Shown: piece after piece, positions 51,923 through 60,540 of the stretch
How positions within the stretch are numbered: the stretch's first letter is position 1
Layout of the letters: each line of letters opens with the position of its first letter
Origin: Obesumbacterium proteus
GTDB taxonomy: Bacteria > Pseudomonadota > Gammaproteobacteria > Enterobacterales > Enterobacteriaceae
DNA length: 64,000 nt
Direction of reading: 5' to 3'
Assembly: GCF_001586165.1 (NCBI RefSeq)
Contig: NZ_CP014608.1
Span: forward strand, 4,340,001-4,404,000
Notes under the pieces: model-generated
Told to the model about the DNA's origin: nothing
Database searches by the model: none
What the model saw: the letters and a program-made list of their open reading frames with translations, nothing else
Position numbers and translations under genes: made by a program

Positions 51923-52387
51923 CTAGATATTCGTGGGGGTGCGGATCATGGATGGAGGCAAACCGACTTGCAAAACGATCGGCAGATAATCTTGCCGGTC
52001 ACTTAGTTTTTTCGCCTTAAATCGCGCAAACATGAAACCAGCACCAGCGCCAACCAATGCGCCTAACGCAGCCCATGCATCAGAATGCATAAATGACTGC
52101 CCCACACCACCGCCGACGATAAGGCCGAGCAGCGGAGTGAGATAGACTAACACCGCAGAACGCAGCAGATTGGCTTCAGTAATACCAATCTCGACCTTTT
52201 GGCCGGGTTCTAACGGTTGCGCAATTTCAACCTGAAGCTGATGCTGCGACTGAGGATTGATTTTATTCAACACCGCCGTACCACAGGTATTTTTCGCCCC
52301 GCAGGAACCACAACCTGAGCGCTGTTCACAGTTTAGCGTAGCGATGCCCTGTTGCCAGGATGCCACCGTTGCCCATTCGCGCATCAT
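51923..52387 (-). CDS. rseC: SoxR-reducing / sigma-E regulatory protein RseC
   Basis: Inner-membrane protein of the rpoE operon. In E. coli it modulates sigma-E mildly and participates in SoxR reduction together with Rsx/ApbE functions. 154 residues (E. coli 159). The N-terminal cysteine cluster C..RSGCGSCGAKNTC (residues ~22-36) is preserved, followed by two membrane helices (~75-95 and ~100-120). The start MMREWATVASW overlaps the rseB stop by 4 bp. Confidence 0.93.
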   Translation of the reverse strand: MMREWATVASWQQGIATLNCEQRSGCGSCGAKNTCGTAVLNKINPQSQHQLQVEIAQPLEPGQKVEIGITEANLLRSAVLVYLTPLLGLIVGGGVGQSFMHSDAWAALGALVGAGAGFMFARFKAKKLSDRQDYLPIVLQVGLPPSMIRTPTNI

Positions 52388-53346
52388 GATTTACGACCAT
52401 TGAGCGTGATGCTGTTTGCCACGCGTTTAGCCGTAGACGGTGGTAGCTCACCCACGACGGTGATATCGGTATTATTACGCGTTTCGGTGTGAATAGTACG
52501 ACGACCTTGGCGTAAGAATTGCTCGCTCACCGCAGCACCCGCAGCGGCGCTGCTGATATTGACAGAAAAACTGAACAACCCATCGCTATACAAACGTGAT
52601 TCAACCGGCTCAGTAAGTGAAGGCAAGGTACGACGATTACGCGACACTTCCTTGAAACCCTGCGGAAGCCAAGAGGCTTGCCAGCTAAAGTTAACTTTAT
52701 CCGTTGCAGGTAATTTCAGCAAAGGAGGCAGCGTGAGCTGAGCTAGGCTTGCCATTGCCGTACTAACCTGATCGCCAACCGTAAAGGAGATCACGCGAAA
52801 TTGTTCTAACGTTTCGCCATCACGATCTAACAGATCGACCCGCAAAGGTAATTTCGAACTCTCATCAATCCATACGATATAGCTAAAGCGCAAACCATCA
52901 CGCGATACAATGCGGATCACCTCACACGGGCGATCGGCAACGCGGGTTCTACCGACGGAGATAAAGTTGTAATACTGACTCAGCTGTTTGATATCGGAGA
53001 AAATTATCGATGGCAACGCATCAACAATGTGATCGCCGTTGAGCGTAAATGGCTCAAGCCCAGGCTCAAAATAGCTGATTTCATTGCCACGCAGTAAAAC
53101 CTCACGGCGCGGGCCATCCATCTGCAAGAGCTGGGATAACAACTGATTGTTATAAATGGCATGACGATAGCGTAACGATTCAATCCCCTGCTTGGTGATA
53201 TTGATATACGCTAACTCATAATTGAGTGACTGACTGGCACCGTTCATTTGTTGCAACATCGCCTCAGACGAATCTTGCGCTGAGGCGATGTTAGAAACAA
53301 ATAGGCTACCAGCGAATACGCTGATGGCGAACCAAAGTTGCTTCAT
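52384..53346 (-). CDS. rseB: Sigma-E factor regulatory protein RseB
   Basis: Periplasmic protein that binds RseA and shields it from DegS, releasing it when it senses mislocalised lipopolysaccharide. 320 residues (E. coli 318). The signal peptide ends at about SNIASA-QDSSE. A LolA/LolB-like N-terminal domain and a smaller C-terminal domain follow. The start overlaps the rseA stop by one base and the 3' end overlaps rseC by 4 bp. Confidence 0.97.
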   Translation of the reverse strand: MKQLWFAISVFAGSLFVSNIASAQDSSEAMLQQMNGASQSLNYELAYINITKQGIESLRYRHAIYNNQLLSQLLQMDGPRREVLLRGNEISYFEPGLEPFTLNGDHIVDALPSIIFSDIKQLSQYYNFISVGRTRVADRPCEVIRIVSRDGLRFSYIVWIDESSKLPLRVDLLDRDGETLEQFRVISFTVGDQVSTAMASLAQLTLPPLLKLPATDKVNFSWQASWLPQGFKEVSRNRRTLPSLTEPVESRLYSDGLFSFSVNISSAAAGAAVSEQFLRQGRRTIHTETRNNTDITVVGELPPSTAKRVANSITLNGRKS

Positions 53347-53990
53347 TACTGCTGCTGAGTTCCTAATGACAGAGTTCCTGGCACCTGAACTGACGCCTGA
53401 GTATTACCGTTGTCCATTTGCAACTGCTCAGTATGCAGACGGCGTTGCAGCTCATAATCCTGCAAAATCGCATTAATGCGTTTACGCTGCTGCTGAACCT
53501 GCTGCTGTCCATTGGCGTTGCTGCTTTCATTCGGAACACCAAAACTCACCGGAGAAGCTTGGCCGCCCATCGGTAGCGTGTTGAATGCCGGAGCATCTGA
53601 ATCACTTGCGCCACCGACTGGCTGATTATACTGCTGCACCCCAACCAGCACGGCGAGAGAAACACAGGCCGCAATACCGATTTGGGTGATTTGGCTGGCC
53701 CAAGGACGAACCTTGCTCCAGAACGGCATATCTTTCCAGCTGTGTGGCTGAGGCTGGGATTCGGGAATTGCATTGGGAACCAAGCGAACTGGTTCATCAT
53801 CAAGCGCCGCGGCAATGCGATCGGAGATATCAAAATCGATAGCGTCGCTCACGTCACCGCGCAGGGTGTCACGTATCAGGTGATAGCTCTTCCACGTTTG
53901 TTGAAGCGCATCGTCTTTACCCAGTGAACCAAGCAGTTCACTGTCCAGCACTTCACCATCCATCAGAGCCGAAAGTTGTTCTTTCTGCAT
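53346..53990 (-). CDS. rseA: Anti-sigma-E factor RseA
   Basis: Single-pass inner-membrane anti-sigma factor; its cytoplasmic N-terminus (~1-90, MQKEQLSALMDGE) binds RpoE. The membrane helix is at ~100-118 (GIAACVSLAVLVGV). The periplasmic part is glutamine-rich (~150-175), like the region that limits RseP access in E. coli. 214 residues (E. coli 216). The start MQKEQL (53990) was chosen by homology over the frame to 54017. 29 bp after rpoE. Confidence 0.96.
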   Translation of the reverse strand: MQKEQLSALMDGEVLDSELLGSLGKDDALQQTWKSYHLIRDTLRGDVSDAIDFDISDRIAAALDDEPVRLVPNAIPESQPQPHSWKDMPFWSKVRPWASQITQIGIAACVSLAVLVGVQQYNQPVGGASDSDAPAFNTLPMGGQASPVSFGVPNESSNANGQQQVQQQRKRINAILQDYELQRRLHTEQLQMDNGNTQASVQVPGTLSLGTQQQ

Positions 53991-54019
53991 GCCTAAATAC
54001 CCTTCCTGTGCCCGCATAA

Positions 54020-54595
54020 TTAACGCTGTATCAGCGGTTGAACTTTATTATCGATCGCTTCCCTCGCCCGGAAAATACGAGAACGCACGGTTCCAACCGG
54101 ACAATCCATAATGGCCGCTATCTCTTCGTAGCTTAAACCATCTAATTCTCTGAGGGTGATTGCCATACGCAAATCCTCAGGAAGAGACTCTATGGTTCGA
54201 AAAACAATCTGCTTCAGTTCATCTGACAACATTAAGTTCTCAGGGTTCGAAATTTCTTTCAATGCACCCGCACTTTCGAAATTTTCTGCCTCACTGGCAT
54301 CAACATCGCTTGATGGCGGACGTCGCCCCTGAGCAACCAGGTAATTTTTTGCTGTGTTTACAGCAATACGATAAAGCCAGGTGTAAAAAGCACTCTCGCC
54401 GCGGAAAGACTCCAACGCACGATAGGCTTTGATAAACGATTCCTGCACTACATCAGGAACATCGCCTGATGGTACGTAACGGGATACGAGACTCGCAACT
54501 TTATGCTGATAGCGAACTACCAGTAAGTTAAAAGCCTTCTTATCTCCTTTCTGGACTCGCTCGACCAGCACCTGATCCGTTAACTGCTCGCTCAT
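54020..54595 (-). CDS. rpoE: RNA polymerase sigma-E factor (RpoE)
   Basis: ECF sigma factor of the envelope-stress response. 191 residues, identical in length to E. coli RpoE. The sigma-2 domain includes DVVQESFIKAYRAL (~55-68), and sigma-4 has LPEDLRMAITLRELDGLSYEEI (split: LPEDLRMAI, TLRELDGLSYEEI). The start MSEQLTDQ (54595) is by homology. A sigma-E promoter lies about 90 bp upstream, so the operon rpoE-rseA-rseB-rseC is autoregulated. Confidence 0.98.
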   Translation of the reverse strand: MSEQLTDQVLVERVQKGDKKAFNLLVVRYQHKVASLVSRYVPSGDVPDVVQESFIKAYRALESFRGESAFYTWLYRIAVNTAKNYLVAQGRRPPSSDVDASEAENFESAGALKEISNPENLMLSDELKQIVFRTIESLPEDLRMAITLRELDGLSYEEIAAIMDCPVGTVRSRIFRAREAIDNKVQPLIQR

Positions 54596-54682
54596 CCGAG
54601 GTAATCTCTCCTCAAATCTCTCTCCACGCATGAAAAAAATAGTACTGCCAGTTGTCTCAATCGATCCTGAGCAAGCACTAGC

Positions 54683-54710
54683 TTAGAGTTCATACGTACT
54701 AAAAAGTTCC
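54683..54710 (-). promoter_or_regulatory. Sigma-E promoter of the rpoE operon
   Basis: On the minus strand, GGAACTT is followed after 16 nt by TCTAA, an exact match to the sigma-E consensus. It lies about 90 nt before the rpoE start. This corresponds to the autoregulated rpoE promoter of E. coli. Confidence 0.88.
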
Positions 54711-54810
54711 GTACGATGCTGTTTTTATATTCGTTGTTCATTAACCGTGCATTTACACGTTGGCATAGGCTAACATGATTTTCACTTTTCAGCTGCACAC
54801 ACCACAACCT

Positions 54811-56412
54811 ATGCAACCAAATTCAGAGCATTTTAACGATGTATTGATTATCGGTAGCGGAGCTGCCGGACTTTCACTCGCCTTACGTCTTGCCGATCAC
54901 TGCAAAGTGACCGTATTGAGCAAAGGCCCCTTTAATGAGGGTGCCACGTTTTATGCCCAAGGCGGTATTGCCGCGGTCTTTGATGAAACCGACAGCATTG
55001 AATCTCACGTGCAGGATACCCTGATCGCGGGTGCTGGGCTGTGTGATCCTTCAGCGGTTGAATTTATTGCTCGTAACGCAAAGGATTGCGTGCAGTGGCT
55101 CATCGACCAAGGCGTTCTGTTTGATACCGAAATGAGCCCCGCTGGCGAATCTCGCTACCATCTCACTCGCGAGGGCGGCCATAGCCACCGACGGATCCTG
55201 CATAGCGCAGATGCCACGGGTAAAGAAGTAGAGACCACTTTGGTACAGAAAGCAAATGCGCACCCTAACATCCGCGTTTGCGAGCGATACAACGCCGTCG
55301 ACCTGATTACGTCCAAAAAAATCGGCTTGCCGGGCACCCAACGCGTGGTTGGCGCCTATGTCTGGAACCGCGAGCTCGAACGCGTTGAAACTCTGCGTGC
55401 TCGCACCGTGGTATTAGCCACCGGCGGAGCTGCAAAAGTTTATCAGTACACCACAAACCCAGATATCTCTTCCGGCGACGGCATTGCTATGGCGTGGCGC
55501 GCCGGATGCCGTATTGCCAACTTAGAGTTTAATCAATTCCACCCCACCTGCTTGTATCATCCGCAGGCGAGAAATTTTCTCTTAACCGAAGCCTTGCGTG
55601 GCGAAGGGGCATTCCTCAAACGCCCTGACGGCTCGCGGTTTATGCCAGACTTTGACAAACGCGGCGAACTGGCGCCGCGTGATATCGTCGCTCGCGCCAT
55701 TGACCACGAAATGAAGCGCCTTGGTGCAGACTGCATGTATTTGGATATCAGCCATAAACCGGCAGATTTCATCATGCAGCACTTCCCAATGATCTATGAA
55801 AAACTGATGGATTTAGGCTTAGATCTCACCAAAGAGCCGATCCCTATCGTCCCTGCCGCGCACTACACCTGCGGCGGCGTGATGGTCGATCATCAAGGAA
55901 GAACTGATTTAGAAGGATTGTATGCCATCGGTGAGGTCAGCTACACCGGCCTGCACGGAGCCAACCGAATGGCGTCAAACTCACTGTTAGAATGCGTGGT
56001 ATATGCATGGTCGGCATCGCAAGATATTCTGCAACGCCTACCGCAAACCAGCCTTGCACCGCGTCTACCCGAATGGGATGACAGCCGAGTTTATAACTCA
56101 GATGAGCGCGTAGTGATCCAGCATAACTGGCACGAACTGCGTTTATTTATGTGGGACTACGTGGGTATAGTGCGAACCACCAAACGCTTGGAACGCGCGC
56201 TGCGCCGCATCCAAATGCTTCAGCAGGAAATCGACGAGTATTACGCCAACTTCCGTATTTCTAACAATTTGTTAGAACTGAGAAACTTGGTGCAGGTTGC
56301 TGAGCTCATTGTGCGCTGCGCGATGGAACGCAAAGAGAGCCGTGGCCTGCATTACACGCTGGATTATCCAGACCTTTTAGAGAATTCGCAGCCAACGATT
56401 TTGCAGCCTTAG
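54811..56412 (+). CDS. nadB: L-aspartate oxidase (NadB)
   Basis: FAD enzyme oxidising L-aspartate to iminoaspartate, the first step of quinolinate and NAD synthesis. The FAD-binding motif is DVLIIGSGAAGLSLAL, and the substrate/active-site segments include TFYAQGGIAAVFDE, HYTCGGVMVD and GLHGANRMASNSLLE. 533 residues from MQPNSEHF (54811), which best matches the E. coli N-terminus; an ATG at 54775 would add 12 residues and has a slightly better AGG site. Divergent from rpoE. Confidence 0.96.
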   Translation: MQPNSEHFNDVLIIGSGAAGLSLALRLADHCKVTVLSKGPFNEGATFYAQGGIAAVFDETDSIESHVQDTLIAGAGLCDPSAVEFIARNAKDCVQWLIDQGVLFDTEMSPAGESRYHLTREGGHSHRRILHSADATGKEVETTLVQKANAHPNIRVCERYNAVDLITSKKIGLPGTQRVVGAYVWNRELERVETLRARTVVLATGGAAKVYQYTTNPDISSGDGIAMAWRAGCRIANLEFNQFHPTCLYHPQARNFLLTEALRGEGAFLKRPDGSRFMPDFDKRGELAPRDIVARAIDHEMKRLGADCMYLDISHKPADFIMQHFPMIYEKLMDLGLDLTKEPIPIVPAAHYTCGGVMVDHQGRTDLEGLYAIGEVSYTGLHGANRMASNSLLECVVYAWSASQDILQRLPQTSLAPRLPEWDDSRVYNSDERVVIQHNWHELRLFMWDYVGIVRTTKRLERALRRIQMLQQEIDEYYANFRISNNLLELRNLVQVAELIVRCAMERKESRGLHYTLDYPDLLENSQPTILQP

Positions 56413-56448
56413 CAAATCATCAACTTTAGCGGCAATGCCGTAGAAACC

Positions 56449-56472
56449 AAAAAGGCCCTATTGGGCCTTTTT
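56449..56472. terminator. Bidirectional terminator between nadB and trmN6
   Basis: The stem AAAAAGGCCC / GGGCCTTTTT with a 4-nt loop lies between two convergent genes, with an A-run and T-run on its sides. Confidence 0.9.
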
Positions 56473-56485
56473 CACATCATCAAAC

Positions 56486-57235
56486 TCAGAAAAAAAGATA
56501 AAACGCTTTGGTTAATTCGCGGAAATCGTTCGAGTAAACCTTGTTCTCATCACGAATAATCAATCGGTCTGACTGCTGTGACGCAGGTTCCACGCCAAAT
56601 AACATCAGCGCACGATGCGCAGCCCTATGGGCAAACTCCGTAACTTCCGTGTGCTGCAATAAAAACCATCCCTCGCGTGCCGCCAGTTCAATAAAATCAA
56701 CGCTGATATCGCAAGGCAGAACTACCGCCATTTTTCCCTTATTAGAAGCTAACGTGCGCGCATGTTTGAGCAACGTTTGATGGCTAAGTTCAGAAGTATA
56801 ACGGGCGGTGCCTCGGCTCGCGTTACGGCATTCCACGCCGGGCTGATAATAAGGTGGATTAGTGATTATCAGGTCATAACGTGAGGGCGTCTGTGCGGCA
56901 AAAGATTGCAGTGCGCAGTGATGTAGCGCCATTCTGCTCGCCCATGGCGACTGCGCGAAATTTTCCGTCGCCTGCAACGCAGCATTATCATCGAGTTCAA
57001 CCGCATCAATTTGCACTGAATCTGTGGTACGCTGCGCCAACATTAACGCTAAAAGGCCGCTACCGCTGCCGATATCCAGTATCTTTCCAGTGATATCGCT
57101 GACATCTGCCCATGCGCCCAGCAAAATACTGTCTGTACCAACCTTCATCTCACAGCGATCGTGAGCAACAAAAAATTGCTTAAATGTGAATCCGTTACGA
57201 CGTAATGGCGCTGATTCTGATGGGCATTGAACCAC
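56486..57235 (-). CDS. trmN6: tRNA1(Val) (adenine(37)-N6)-methyltransferase (TrmN6, YfiC)
   Basis: SAM-dependent enzyme methylating A37 of tRNA-Val1. 249 residues (E. coli 245). The SAM motif is ILDIGSGSGLLALML (~52-66) and the N6-adenine catalytic motif is NPPYY (~123-127). The region before GTDSILLGAWAD is typical of the YfiC family. It is divergent from srmB, with 149 bp between starts. Confidence 0.95.
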   Translation of the reverse strand: MVQCPSESAPLRRNGFTFKQFFVAHDRCEMKVGTDSILLGAWADVSDITGKILDIGSGSGLLALMLAQRTTDSVQIDAVELDDNAALQATENFAQSPWASRMALHHCALQSFAAQTPSRYDLIITNPPYYQPGVECRNASRGTARYTSELSHQTLLKHARTLASNKGKMAVVLPCDISVDFIELAAREGWFLLQHTEVTEFAHRAAHRALMLFGVEPASQQSDRLIIRDENKVYSNDFRELTKAFYLFF

Positions 57236-57384
57236 GGTAACTCCTTATTTTTGGCCGCATAGCATAAAATATCCGCATAAATTCGCCAAGGTTGGATCGG
57301 AGTAAACATGCTAATTCCCCCGCTTTAATGGGTGAACATCTGCTCCAACCCGTCTATAATCGGCGCCCCAAGTAGAGGTAGACC

Positions 57385-58713
57385 ATGACAGCAAGCAATT
57401 TTTCCGAACTCGAACTCGATGAACGCCTACTCGACGCATTGCGCGATAAAGGCTATGACCGCCCGACAGCTATCCAAGCTGCCGCCATTCCTCCGGCAAT
57501 GGACGGTCGCGACGTTCTGGGCTCCGCGCCTACCGGAACCGGGAAAACCGTCGCCTATTTGCTGCCAGTGTTGCAGCACCTGCTCGACTTCCCGCGCAAG
57601 AAATCCGGCCCACCGCGTATTTTGGTGTTGACCCCAACGCGTGAACTGGCAATGCAGGTTGCCGAGCAAGCCATTGAATTGGCAAAACACACAAATTTAG
57701 ACATTGCGACCATCACCGGTGGCGTTGCCTATATGAACCACGCTGAAGTCTTCAGCGAAAATCAGGACATCGTGGTCGCAACCACCGGCCGTCTGCTGCA
57801 ATACATTAAAGAAGAAAACTTCGATTGCCGCGCGGTTGAAACCCTGATCCTTGATGAAGCAGACCGCATGCTAGACATGGGCTTTGCACAAGATATCGAA
57901 ACTATCGCGGCAGAAACTCGCTGGCGCAAACAGACCATGCTGTTCTCGGCAACGCTGGAAGGCGATGCCATTAAAGAGTTCTCTGAGCGTCTGTTGCAGG
58001 AGCCGGTTGAAATTGAAGCCGACCCATCGCGCCGCGAACGTAAAAAGATCCAGCAATGGTACTATCGCGCCGATACTCTTGAGCATAAAACCAAGCTGCT
58101 GTGCCACCTGCTGAAAGAGCCAGAAGTCACCAAATCCGTGATCTTCGTGCGCAAACGTGAACGTGTTCATGAACTGGTAGGTTGGTTGCGCGAAGCGGGC
58201 ATCAACACCTGCTATCTAGAAGGCGAAATGGTACAGGCCAAACGTAACGAAGCCATGAAGCGTATGCTCGATGGTCGCGTAAACGTTCTGGTTGCTACCG
58301 ACGTTGCAGCGCGTGGTTTGGATATCCCTGATATCAGCCACGTGTTCAACTTCGACATGCCGCGCACCGCAGATACCTATCTGCACCGTATTGGCCGTAC
58401 AGGCCGTGCGGGTCGCAAAGGTATCGCAATTTCGCTGGTTGAAGCACACGACCATTTGCTGTTAGGCAAAATCAGTCGCTACGTTGAAGAGCAGATTAAG
58501 TCACGCGTCGTTGACGAGTTGCGCCCAACAACCAAAACGCCTAGCGAAAAGAACAAAGGTAAGCCGTCTAAAAAGACGCTGCTCAAACGCCAAGAGAAAA
58601 AGGCTGAAGAGAAGAAAGATAAAAAGGTAAAAGTGCGCCATCGCGACAGCAAAAATGTCGGGAAACGCCGCAAGCCGAAAGAAGCTGAACAGTCGACCAA
58701 GGCTGAAGAATAA
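57385..58713 (+). CDS. srmB: ATP-dependent RNA helicase SrmB
   Basis: DEAD-box helicase acting early in 50S subunit assembly. 442 residues (E. coli 444). Q motif near the start, motif I SAPTGTGKT (~48-56), motif II DEAD (in LDEADRMLD), motif III SAT, motif V ATDVAARGLD and motif VI HRIGRTGRAG. The C-terminal ~65 residues are lysine-rich and probably disordered, as in the E. coli protein. Confidence 0.97.
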   Translation: MTASNFSELELDERLLDALRDKGYDRPTAIQAAAIPPAMDGRDVLGSAPTGTGKTVAYLLPVLQHLLDFPRKKSGPPRILVLTPTRELAMQVAEQAIELAKHTNLDIATITGGVAYMNHAEVFSENQDIVVATTGRLLQYIKEENFDCRAVETLILDEADRMLDMGFAQDIETIAAETRWRKQTMLFSATLEGDAIKEFSERLLQEPVEIEADPSRRERKKIQQWYYRADTLEHKTKLLCHLLKEPEVTKSVIFVRKRERVHELVGWLREAGINTCYLEGEMVQAKRNEAMKRMLDGRVNVLVATDVAARGLDIPDISHVFNFDMPRTADTYLHRIGRTGRAGRKGIAISLVEAHDHLLLGKISRYVEEQIKSRVVDELRPTTKTPSEKNKGKPSKKTLLKRQEKKAEEKKDKKVKVRHRDSKNVGKRRKPKEAEQSTKAEE

Positions 58714-58727
58714 ATCAGCACTCAAAT

Positions 58728-58758
58728 AAAAAAACCGCCTTTATTGGCGGTTTTTTTT
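58728..58758 (+). terminator. Terminator after srmB
   Basis: The stem AACCGCC / GGCGGTT with a 6-nt loop is followed by a run of T residues, 20 bp after the srmB stop. The A-run before the stem would allow action on the opposite strand as well. Confidence 0.88.
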
Positions 58759-58962
58759 CATCCTAAGCTGAGGGAATATCCCACTCAGCGAAAAAATCGC
58801 ACAGCATCGAGATATTTTCATTTTGCGTTCCATACACTTAGCTTACTTAGCGCCATCTCACTCTAATTCTATGAAATGGAATGATAATAATACCAATTAT
58901 GAGATGGTTACTCATGATGACATTTTGCACCGCTCAGTAAAAATCTCTTCACTATCAGACGT

Positions 58963-58990
58963 AAAAAAGGAGCCTTTCGGCTCCTTTTTG
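58963..58990. terminator. Terminator downstream of grcA
   Basis: The perfect stem AAAAAGGAGCC / GGCTCCTTTTT with a 4-nt loop lies 28 bp beyond the grcA stop, and its T-run on either side supports bidirectional action. Confidence 0.88.
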
Positions 58991-59017
58991 CTATTTCTTT
59001 ATGCCTTTAGCCTAAAA

Positions 59018-59401
59018 TTACAGGCTTTCGGTAAAGGTACGTGCAATAACGTCACGCTGCTGTTCTGGAGTCAGTGAGTTGAAACGCACTGCGTAGCCAG
59101 AAACACGAATAGTCAGCTGTGGATATTTTTCTGGGTGCTTAACAGCATCTTCCAGAGTTTCACGGCGCAGAACGTTAACGTTCAGGTGCTGACCACCTTC
59201 CACGCGTACCGTTGGTTTAATATCCAAAGGAACTTCGCGATATTCAATTTTGCCCAGTTCGCTTACTGCAACGATCTGGTCTTCTGCGTAGCCTGCTTTT
59301 GCACATACACAACGAGCTTCGTTTTTATCTGTATCGAGCAGCCAGAAAGAGTTCATCAGGTCTGCATTATCAGCTTTAGTGATCTGAATACCTTGAATCA
59401 T
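59018..59401 (-). CDS. grcA: Autonomous glycyl radical cofactor GrcA (YfiD)
   Basis: Spare glycyl-radical domain that replaces the oxygen-damaged C-terminus of pyruvate formate-lyase. 127 residues (E. coli 127). The radical glycine is in RVSGYAVRFNSL near the C-terminus (~102), the same motif as PflB. Strongly induced by low oxygen in E. coli through FNR and ArcA, and FNR sites are visible upstream here. Confidence 0.97.
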   Translation of the reverse strand: MIQGIQITKADNADLMNSFWLLDTDKNEARCVCAKAGYAEDQIVAVSELGKIEYREVPLDIKPTVRVEGGQHLNVNVLRRETLEDAVKHPEKYPQLTIRVSGYAVRFNSLTPEQQRDVIARTFTESL

Positions 59402-59529
59402 TTGTTGCCTCCGTCAATAGAGCAAAAAAATCTGGGATTAATTTCTTAGTTTACGGCCTTAACTTCGGCCATTTGGTAAAACCAATGTTGCCTTGATGTT
59501 TTATATACCAGTATAGAGTGGGGTTTTCT

Positions 59530-59543
59530 TTGATTTAAATCAA
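59530..59543 (-). promoter_or_regulatory. FNR site 1 of the grcA promoter
   Basis: TTGAT-TTAA-ATCAA is an exact match to the FNR consensus (TTGAT-N4-ATCAA). A candidate -10 (TATATA, 59503-59508, minus strand) would put this site near -41 from the start of transcription. Confidence 0.85.
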
Positions 59544-59582
59544 TTTTTTAAAGGTGCCAATTTTACCAATTTGGGCAAATTT

Positions 59583-59596
59583 ATGTTTTACATCAA
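59583..59596 (-). promoter_or_regulatory. FNR site 2 of the grcA promoter (degenerate)
   Basis: ATGTT-TTAC-ATCAA has one perfect FNR half and one poor half. Its centre is exactly 53 bp upstream of site 1, the same spacing as the two FNR sites (-40.5 and -93.5) of E. coli yfiD. This arrangement supports it in spite of the poor match. Confidence 0.55.
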
Positions 59597-59782
59597 ATTT
59601 ACCCCTCTCAAGATGCTTTTTCTATTTTTGTAAATTTTCAAAAATAATTTAATTTACGTACAAAAAAACATCACTTTTGACTGTCTTCTGAAATGGCTAA
59701 ATTTTCATCACGGTTTAAATTTATCGTCTGAAACGGTAAGCTACGGCTAAATAATTTCCGTATAAACAAAGAGGAAGTGCAG

Positions 59783-60478
59783 ATGACTTCTCCACTAAAC
59801 TGGCACGACGTCATCGGTGCCGAGAAAGAAAAACCCTACTTTCACGACACGCTCGCTTTTGTTGCCGCAGAGCGCCAAGCCGGTAAGACCATTTATCCAC
59901 CGCAGAAAGACGTGTTTAATGCCTTCCGTTTCACGGAATTTAACGATGTAAAAGTCGTGATCTTAGGCCAAGACCCCTATCATGGTCCCAATCAGGCTCA
60001 CGGCCTATCCTTCTCGGTGCGTCCAGGCATCCCAGCGCCGCCTTCGCTGATGAATATGTATAAAGAACTCAAAACCGATATCGAAGGTTTCGAAATACCT
60101 CAGCATGGCTATCTAAAAAGCTGGGCTGAACAAGGCGTTCTACTACTTAATACGGTATTAACCGTTGAGCGCGGCCAAGCGCATTCACACGCTAAACTCG
60201 GCTGGGAAACGTTCACCGACAAAGTGGTCGCTGCGCTAAATGAACATCGCTCAGGGATTGTCTTCCTACTATGGGGTGCACACGCGCAAAAGAAAGGCAG
60301 CATTATTGATACCCAGCGCCACCGAGTTTTAAAAGCGCCGCATCCTTCACCGCTGTCAGCACACCGCGGCTTTTTAGGCTGCCACCACTTCTCACAAACC
60401 AATCAGTTATTGATTGAGCAAGGTTTCGCGCCTATTGATTGGCAGCCACGTTTGCCGGAGAACGGCAGCGAAGAGTAA
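59783..60478 (+). CDS. ung: Uracil-DNA glycosylase
   Basis: Family 1 UDG that excises uracil from DNA. 231 residues from MTSPLNWHDV (59783), which follows AGAGGAAG; the frame to 59777 adds two residues only. The catalytic water-activating loop is GQDPYHGPNQAHGLSFSV (~60-77), and the DNA-intercalating loop is HPSPLSAHRGF (~185-195). Confidence 0.98.
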   Translation: MTSPLNWHDVIGAEKEKPYFHDTLAFVAAERQAGKTIYPPQKDVFNAFRFTEFNDVKVVILGQDPYHGPNQAHGLSFSVRPGIPAPPSLMNMYKELKTDIEGFEIPQHGYLKSWAEQGVLLLNTVLTVERGQAHSHAKLGWETFTDKVVAALNEHRSGIVFLLWGAHAQKKGSIIDTQRHRVLKAPHPSPLSAHRGFLGCHHFSQTNQLLIEQGFAPIDWQPRLPENGSEE

Positions 60479-60488
60479 ATTTCAGACG

Positions 60489-60520
60489 AAAAAAAACCAG
60501 TCGAACGACTGGTTTTTTAT
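60489..60520. terminator. Bidirectional terminator between ung and grpE
   Basis: The stem AAAAAACCAGTCG / CGACTGGTTTTTT with a 2-nt loop lies between the convergent genes, with flanking A and T runs. Confidence 0.92.
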
Positions 60521-60540
60521 TTTCAGGAAAGACGTCAGGA

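Larger units (their letters stand above)
58714..59017. other. srmB-grcA intergenic region (304 bp)
   Basis: It holds the srmB terminator at its left and the grcA terminator at its right. The ~200 bp between them is AT-rich with no gene or recognised site. Confidence 0.5.
59402..59782. other. grcA-ung divergent intergenic region (381 bp)
   Basis: AT-rich with no gene. It contains the anaerobic grcA promoter with two FNR sites (leftward) and, nearest ung, that gene's promoter and AGAGGAA ribosome site. Confidence 0.6.

Noticed and set aside
54711..54780. NadR operator (TGTTTA-N6-TAAACA) upstream of nadB
   Set aside because: I looked for it because nadB is NadR-controlled in enteric bacteria. 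Only loose TGTT-rich sequence is present and no paired half-site fits.
58823..59077. 84-codon plus-strand frame between srmB and grcA
   Set aside because: It runs through the grcA terminator and into the grcA 3' end antisense, has no ribosome site and no family resemblance.
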